Shown: positions 58,268 to 64,000 of the stretch, one piece after another
How the letters are laid out: every line of letters begins with the position of its first letter
Numbering within the stretch: the stretch's first letter is position 1
Notes under the pieces: model-generated
What the model was told of the DNA's origin: nothing
Seen by the model: the letters and a program-made list of their open reading frames with translations, nothing else
The model's database searches: none
NCBI GenBank assembly: GCA_036872755.1
Contig: JAVHNS010000002.1
Span: forward strand, 2,604,001 to 2,668,000
Reading direction: 5' to 3'
From: Orbilia blumenaviensis
Lineage: Eukaryota > Ascomycota > Orbiliomycetes > Orbiliales > Orbiliaceae
DNA: 64,000 nucleotides
Program-made: the position numbers and the translations under genes

Positions 58268-60587
58268 TCAGATATCAAAGCAAGCGTTTCTCCAGCCCCC
58301 AGCATCGCCTTCCTTGACCCTATCAGCTGCACCCATGGCTTCCGCCTCGAACAACCCCACAAGGCTTCCTGGTGCGTACTCTCCATCGAAGGGAGCCTCT
58401 GCTCTACCACTTGCTCGATGAGCTCTCCAATCAATGCCGACCTCAATAGGCAGTTCTGTTGGAGCCGTCCATCGTGCCAAAACAGCACGAATAAAAGTCG
58501 TCAGGTCATGCGGATTTGCAATCCTTGTTGCTCTCAATCTTTCACGAGTATATATCATTTCTCGGTTCAACGACCTCAGTCCATCCTCAATTGCCTGTCG
58601 CAAAGAGTTCTGCAATAGTTTCCGTAGCATTGACTTGATGATTGGTTTAAATAACCAAGCCAGGAACGTGAACTTGCTTTGTCTGAGTTTGAAGTCGACT
58701 TTATGTAGCTTGACGGATACACCCTTGAGAATAACCAACTCGTCGATTGAGCTTTTAGTAAACTCAATGTCGAGGTAGATATCTATACCCTTTTCGTCGA
58801 GCCTTACAGATGCGATACCTTTGTCTGTAAAGTTAACAAGCCAGTTTTGATGGACCTTCATAATGTAACCCACATCCTCGGCTTTGAACGTAAAACCTTC
58901 AATTTTGATCCTGGCGTTGGATGACTTGTGGGTCTCGGTTCCCTTCCAACCCTTGAACACGTCCACTTCGTTGGTTGTGACGACGGCTACCCGGTAAGGC
59001 ATAAATGAAGACCGGTTTATAGTTTTGCCGGGTTCAAATATGATTGGTTCTAGAAGAATGTCGATGTCGGGTGAGACAAGCGTAAGCCTAGGAATTGGGA
59101 CATGCTGAACTGCCTCTAACGCCAATGGGACCAATACGTTGCCGACATCCGAAATCAGATTAGAATTAAGCCCGTGGCCTCCCGGAGTCGTTAAGGCGAG
59201 GTCCGCAATTGAAAACGCTGTGCCTTTGATGACTGTGACCCGCTTATCATTGTAAACCGAGAGTATAACTCGATGGAGTTGCTTAATTACCCCATCAACA
59301 TCCTCTCTAAGTTTATTCCCGCCGAAACTATTGAATTTCCGTCTCATCTCATCATATCTAGCCTTAACTTCATCCTCGTCCGTGAAAAGATAGTCTGGAT
59401 CCGTAAGGAGGCGTCTTAGGGAATCAACCACTATGTTGATAACGTTTTCAAAGTCTGGGTCTCTATCCTTATGCTCTAAAAGTATCTTGAACCTCTCCTT
59501 CAGGATCTCCCATTGTTGGCGCTCGCCAAATGACGAAACGAATTTCCAGAATAAATCACCAGCCTGCAGCAAAGCTTTGTTGGGCCTCACGTCGTCAGTG
59601 ACCTCATCCATTGCTTCTTCGACTGCTGTGCTATATGTGATCAGATAGTTTTTTAATAGAAGCGTTATAGTTGAAACCGAGGTATCGTAATCTGCGTTTT
59701 TCTTGAGGTTGAGGACCGCTTGTTGGACACGCTTCTTTACAGCCTCTTTCCTTTCAGGGGTGAATTCTTCCTCGAGCGTTTCCTTTGCATCCTTGGCCGC
59801 TTTCTTCATGCCTTCTTCCAGTGTCTCCGTGACCTCTTGAGCCGTCTTTTTGGTTTCTTTATCAACTCGAGGCTGGTTCGTATCAGGCGCTTCCCCAACG
59901 ACATCAAGAAGTGTGTCTGGCGGCTCAATCTCTTCTGCTACCTGTTCAATTGTTTCTGCAGCGGTAGAAACGCCACTTGACAAGGCCTGCCGGAGCACCG
60001 TAACAGCATCAGTGAATAGTTTGTTGAAATCAGGATTCTGAACCATTAACGATGATATTGTAGAAAGGCTTGAATATGCTACACTCCATGTCAATCAAAA
60101 TTGATTAGTTTTCCAGCAAACCATAGGGTTCATCTTTGGGTAACTTGTGCTTACCAGCCTTGTAGTTGGTAGTCTTAAAATCTGTGGCTGCAGCGGTGAC
60201 GCCTTGTAAGTCAACATGAAGCCGCGCCTTTCGAGCAGCCCAGAGAAAGTTTTGAACTTCATCTCCAGGATTTTTCGCTTGGATCAATTCGATCAGCTGC
60301 TTGATAAGACGTCGGTTCAACTCTACAAGCTTTCGACCATCATAGGTAAGGTTTTGGTTATCAGGCTCTAGAAGATTAGATGCAAGCAACTTTCGAAGTA
60401 ACACGATTGATTGCTCCGTTGAGGGAAGGTACCCCTTTGATAAAGCTCTGAGAAGCAAGTATGTATGGAGCTTCTTGTCTAAGCTCCGTTGGTGGCCAGT
60501 GACCGCATCAGGTGCGATATGATTTTGATGTTGGGGAAGCAGAGGCTCTCGATCGCCCGATCTGGGGTTGCTGAACAGGGTAGACAT
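58268..60587 (-). CDS. HAM1-like fungal protein
   Basis: Two exons: 60587-60155 and 60078-58268, 747 residues. This matches the fungal HAM1-like family (HAM1-like N- and C-terminal domains, named from a hyphal-anastomosis locus), whose helical-plus-beta layout suggests a lipid-binding or transport role. Visible: N-terminal block LDKKLHTYLLLRALSKGYLP, YDGRKLVELNRRLIKQLIEL and AARKARLHVDL; a Glu/Lys-rich helical segment (about 180-280); then the beta-rich half with VYNDKRVTVIKGTAFSIADL, LTLVSPDIDILLEPIIFEPG, NWLVNFTDKGIASVRLDEKG and IEFTKSSIDELVILKGVSVK. The 76-bp intron joins GCTG to CATATT as Lys-Ala-Ala-Tyr. Molecular function is inferred only. Confidence 0.88.
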
Positions 60588-61267
60588 CTTGGTGTCTATA
60601 TCTCAATACCTCTCTTGCTTGATTGCCTGCAACGGGGGTAATAATTTGGAAGGAAGGCAATGAGAAAAACTAGGGAGGGGTAGAAGCGAATTTGTATTGC
60701 TTGTGAGAATCAGAGACGGCGGGATTTGGGGGTCACAAGCGACGTCATGCAGAGGTAAGTGTTTTAAGCCGTAGGTCCAGCCTGTTGCAATCGCAATCGT
60801 GATGTCACTATGCGGCAGCCATGCGACCCGATACTTTGGGTCAACGCACCAACACCTTTCCCCGGATTCTTCACAGGCTCCTTTCTGCCCAGAGCTTTAG
60901 AATATATTGTGTACAGCGCTAGTGAAGTATTGAGTTGTATACGCAACAGCTGTCCAGGGTCGCACTCTGACACTAGTGCGCATGGTATTAATAAAAGGGA
61001 TATAAAAAATATATGAGCGACGATGCGCGTTCCGAAGTATATTCACAGGGCAAGTCTACAGTACACATCTAAGCAGCTGAGTTCCAAACTACCTACCTAG
61101 GTAAGTAGGTACCTAGGTATAAATCATAACAATTCAATTTCGTCCGCGTCTTAGCACAAACCGACAATTAGAAAAAAAACAACGGTAAACTTTTTTTTGA
61201 GTGCCCCTTGTGTTTGACAGTATTTGACTATGCATCTACTTAGTACGTTGGGTTTTTTCAAACTATT
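60588..61267. other. Intergenic region with palindromic CCTAGGTA motif
   Basis: Promoter of the HAM1-like gene and 3' flank of the deaminase gene. It contains the longest ACCTAGGT-family motif (61090-61120). Confidence 0.6.
61090..61120. repeat. Long CCTAGGTA/TACCTA palindromic cluster
   Basis: Three interleaved ACCTAGGT or ACCTACCT units in 31 bp. Same family as 2073-2092 and 2267-2288. Confidence 0.8.
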
Positions 61268-62391
61268 TCATAACTTTGGCTTAGGATTCCCTAATATAGT
61301 AGATGCCCCTTCGATATCCTTGAAGTACTATGCAGATAGTATTTTATAAGTATTTTATCTATCCTTTTTAACAGCACTGAAACCGAGGAGGGAGGACAAA
61401 CCTTAACTGTCTTTACCCGCAACTCTTCCGTTGCCGCTTCATCTACTGCCATAATGAATTTGGGATGCATTTGCAGGGCAGTAACCGTCCACATATGACT
61501 TATACTCCCCTCCACAGCCTGTCTAACGGCCTCGGCCTTCCCTCTCCCATCCGCGATCAATATCACCTCTTTAGCGTCCATAACCGTCTTGACGCCAACC
61601 GTCACAGCGCTTTTCGGAACGGAATTGATATTTCCATCAAAAAATCTCGCATTTGCCGCGATAGTATCACTTGTCAATGTTTTAACTCTCGTCTTCGATG
61701 CGAGCGATGAACCAGGCTCGTTAAATGCAATATGGCCATCCGAGCCAACTCCGCAGAGAAATAGCTCAATGCCACCATACCCCGCGATCAGGTTGTCATA
61801 CTCAGCATAATTTTCTAGGGACGGCAAGTGGATTTGATGGGGAGGAATATCCACATGTTGAAAAAGATTTTTGAACATGAAAGAGTGATATGATTGAGCG
61901 TGCGATGTTGGTATACCAACATATTCATCCTAATATCGGACACAAGTGATCTCAAGTTAGAAAGATCGGAGCCCCCCATTTGGTCTCAAGTTGGATCGTA
62001 GTTCCTACCATGTTGAAAGTTACGACATGCTTGAAGCTGACTTTGCCATTTCTATAAAAATCCACGAGATTGGCGTATATTTGCTCCGGACTCGAGCCAG
62101 TAGGTAGGCCGAGAACGAATGGTCGGTCCTTTGTTGGCTGGAATTCATTGATCCTTTCTGACGTTCAATGGTATATTAGAATCGGTCTATCTGTACTATT
62201 TCCTATCTCCAAATAGAGGAAATTTTTGGCCGTCGCTACTTGACACATACTAATGATGTATTCAGCGACCCACTGGGAGGTTTGGGTCTTGGTATCTCGA
62301 ATAATAAGCCGCCTACGAGAAAAGGGTTATGTTAGTCAAACAAAACCAAAATTCAAATGGGAGGAGTGGCTAGATTTGGAAGGGCTAACAT
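61268..62391 (-). CDS. nagB: Glucosamine-6-phosphate deaminase
   Basis: Modelled exons: 62391-62390 (AT), 62312-62251, 62157-62009, 61929-61402 and 61327-61268, 266 residues. It converts GlcN6P to fructose-6-phosphate and ammonia in GlcNAc/chitin catabolism, in the cytosol. Motifs: the canonical start [33 protein letters not shown] with Asp72; [20 protein letters not shown] with Asp135, His137 and Glu142 matching the E. coli catalytic set; and [20 protein letters not shown]. The initiator can only be built by splicing AT to G across an intron (62313-62389, donor GTTAGC, branch GACTAAC, acceptor TCGTAG). The loop before the catalytic motif is about six residues shorter than usual and lacks the NGNA motif. 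The C-terminus VKTVKYFKDIEG spans the last intron. Confidence 0.93.
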
Positions 62392-64000
62392 TTTAGCGTT
62401 ATCGGTTTGCAGAATAGCTGCAGCTGTTGTTTTGGGCAAGCAGAAGTTCGGCGCCCTTGATATTGGGGTTCAGGAATTGCCCAAGATATCCAGTCGGTCC
62501 AGAAGTACCGTACCAACTAGTGAGTTTACACTAACGGCACGGTCGGAATGCCGGGGTCAGCCGCTCAGCTATGTGATATAATGTTCCTGTAGACGAAGAA
62601 AAACTCCCGGTCGACTTAGACGAGGCGAGATTGTTCCATCCGATCGACTGGTTCGGTTGTGATCCAACATCATCTCCGGCCAAGATGCGGAGTTGGATTG
62701 TTGGATTGTTGACGACAAAGCCAGCATTTCGGGCCCCACAAGGAAACAGCAACATATCTGTGTCACCTTGCCACTAACTAGCCTCAGCTTCTATAACGTT
62801 GGACCGTGTCACCACATTCGAGACTGCATCTTCCACCGTCATCATTCCATATCTTTTAGAAGTACATAGCAAGACTCATTATCATGAGATACACAGCGGA
62901 CACTATCCACGGCATGGATAACGCCAAGACCTCTGTAATTGCAAAGAACAAGTACCGAACAGCGAAAGAAGAAACAAGGTTGCTTCGGCTGGACCCACTC
63001 GACGGCAGCCCAAATGTAACCGTTACCCAAATACAGCGATCGAGCCCTGTCATCAATTCCGTCACATGCAGCAGGACAAGGCCAAGGTTTCTGCCTACAA
63101 TTGCATTCCAAGCATTTTTTTGCTGAAACGAGCGCTGGCGTCCACCATTTGCGAAAACCCAAGCATAAGCGAGTTTTACCAGGACAAGCATTTGACATGC
63201 TCGCCATCTGAGGCTTTCTTGGCCCACAATACGGACTGTCGCGAGCCTCGATGGAAGGGCTTCTTCAAAGCTGCAGATGCTTATCTTAAAAGTAACATCG
63301 GTGGTGTCTCTCGCTTTATCTGTGGGGAACAGAATATTGGGGTAACCGGTCGCCTGGGATCGATAGATAAACAGGGGAATAAAAAGCATGGCCTACATAT
63401 TGTCTCCACAAGCTACCATACCGAGCCAGTGGGGCTCTTGAACCCTTCGGAAAGTTGGAATAGTTGCATTGCACGGCGGATGGAACAAAGAAAACTGCAC
63501 ACGCGACAAAGAAGTGGTTTATATTACACAGATTACACATAAGAACAGAAACAAAGTCACATGGACTGAGAATTGATGTCCCTCCCCTCGACCGAAGCAC
63601 ACGATATCATGAAGCTCGAGCTTTCTTGCATGAAATTTCGTGGAGATACCCGAGTGTTGAAGGTCGAATTCGCAGCGAATACCAGGGTTTGGAAGCCAAT
63701 TCCCAAGGCCCCTGCACATGCATGCGGGCGAATTTACTTTTTCTGAGGGGTTGCGACAGCCCGCAGATACCATGGACGAAAATCTGACCGCTAGAAGCTC
63801 TTTTCCAAGCTAGAATTTTAAGATTTTGTGTCAAACAGAGGTGGTCTCCTGCGTGGCGCTCGATCCGCCGACGGCATGTACTATTGATATGCGTGATTGC
63901 CCAAAATACGACCAAACAAGCCAATCAGTCACCGCTGCTACACTGCGTCCGGCCAGCCATAATGATCATTCCCGCAGATACTAATCTGAGATAGTCGTAA
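62392..64000. other. Right edge, no recognised gene
   Basis: The first few hundred bases are the promoter side of the deaminase gene. Frames of 120-180 codons exist on both strands at 62850-63550 but none shows a domain, a good start context or intron logic I can support. Confidence 0.45.

Noticed and set aside
62842..63542. Overlapping long frames on both strands at the right edge
   Set aside because: Neither strand gives a recognisable protein and the frames are mutually exclusive.
1..64000. CRISPR arrays, prokaryotic operons, insertion sequences or rRNA
   Set aside because: The window is fungal nuclear DNA; no direct-repeat/spacer pattern, transposase or rRNA sequence was seen.

Overview
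The window is nuclear DNA from a filamentous ascomycete (Pezizomycotina). The protein resemblances suggest a leotiomycete, but I cannot prove that. Evidence: genes carry many short introns (about 50-110 bp) with GTRNGY-like donors, CTRAC/CTAAC branch sites and YAG acceptors. The gene set is fungal: SidA and a ferrichrome-type NRPS, Erg28, a C2H2 factor with a fungal regulatory domain, and DUF4360. There is one nuclear tRNA-Asp. I joined exons by hand; every multi-exon model below keeps an open frame and a length divisible by three.

Layout. 0-9.3 kb is a housekeeping block: a secreted or anchored unknown protein, a UPF0132 membrane protein, an RS/RD-rich nuclear protein, a TRAPPC12-like TPR protein sharing a 212-bp promoter with it, ERG28, and a Yip4/YIPF6-type Golgi protein divergent from ERG28. 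9.8-22.4 kb holds a one-pass membrane protein with a Cys-rich ectodomain, a Nit-type amidase, BRO1/Vps31, an Rrn11-like Pol I factor and DDI1.

23.3-39.1 kb is the centrepiece, an intracellular hydroxamate siderophore locus. sidA (ornithine N5-monooxygenase, minus strand) and a 3,496-residue ferrichrome-type NRPS (plus strand) are divergently arranged around a 3.3-kb intergenic region. That region holds four exact matches to the SreA/Sre1 iron-repressor site ATCWGATAA within 0.5 kb, and a perfect AGATAATGTTATCT palindrome close to sidA. SidA would make N5-hydroxyornithine; after acylation by an enzyme not encoded here, the NRPS would assemble the peptide. The NRPS is A-T-C-A-T-C-T-C-T-C, one complete module shorter than the classical three-A SidC/NPS2 enzymes. 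Its second A domain has a specificity code I read as DVLDIGGIGK, the hydroxyornithine type.

39.1-45.9 kb is a gene-poor stretch. It is followed by a large C2H2 plus fungal-regulatory-domain transcription factor behind a pyrimidine-rich leader, then tRNA-Asp(GTC). 50-58 kb is sparse, with two small secreted or membrane proteins (one DUF4360). 58.2-62.4 kb carries a HAM1-like lipid-binding-fold protein and a glucosamine-6-phosphate deaminase. I recognise nothing in the last 1.6 kb.

The most unusual observations are the two-A-domain siderophore synthetase with its iron-box cluster, and two unrelated genes (DDI1 and the GlcN6P deaminase) whose initiator ATG appears to be split AT|G by an intron.
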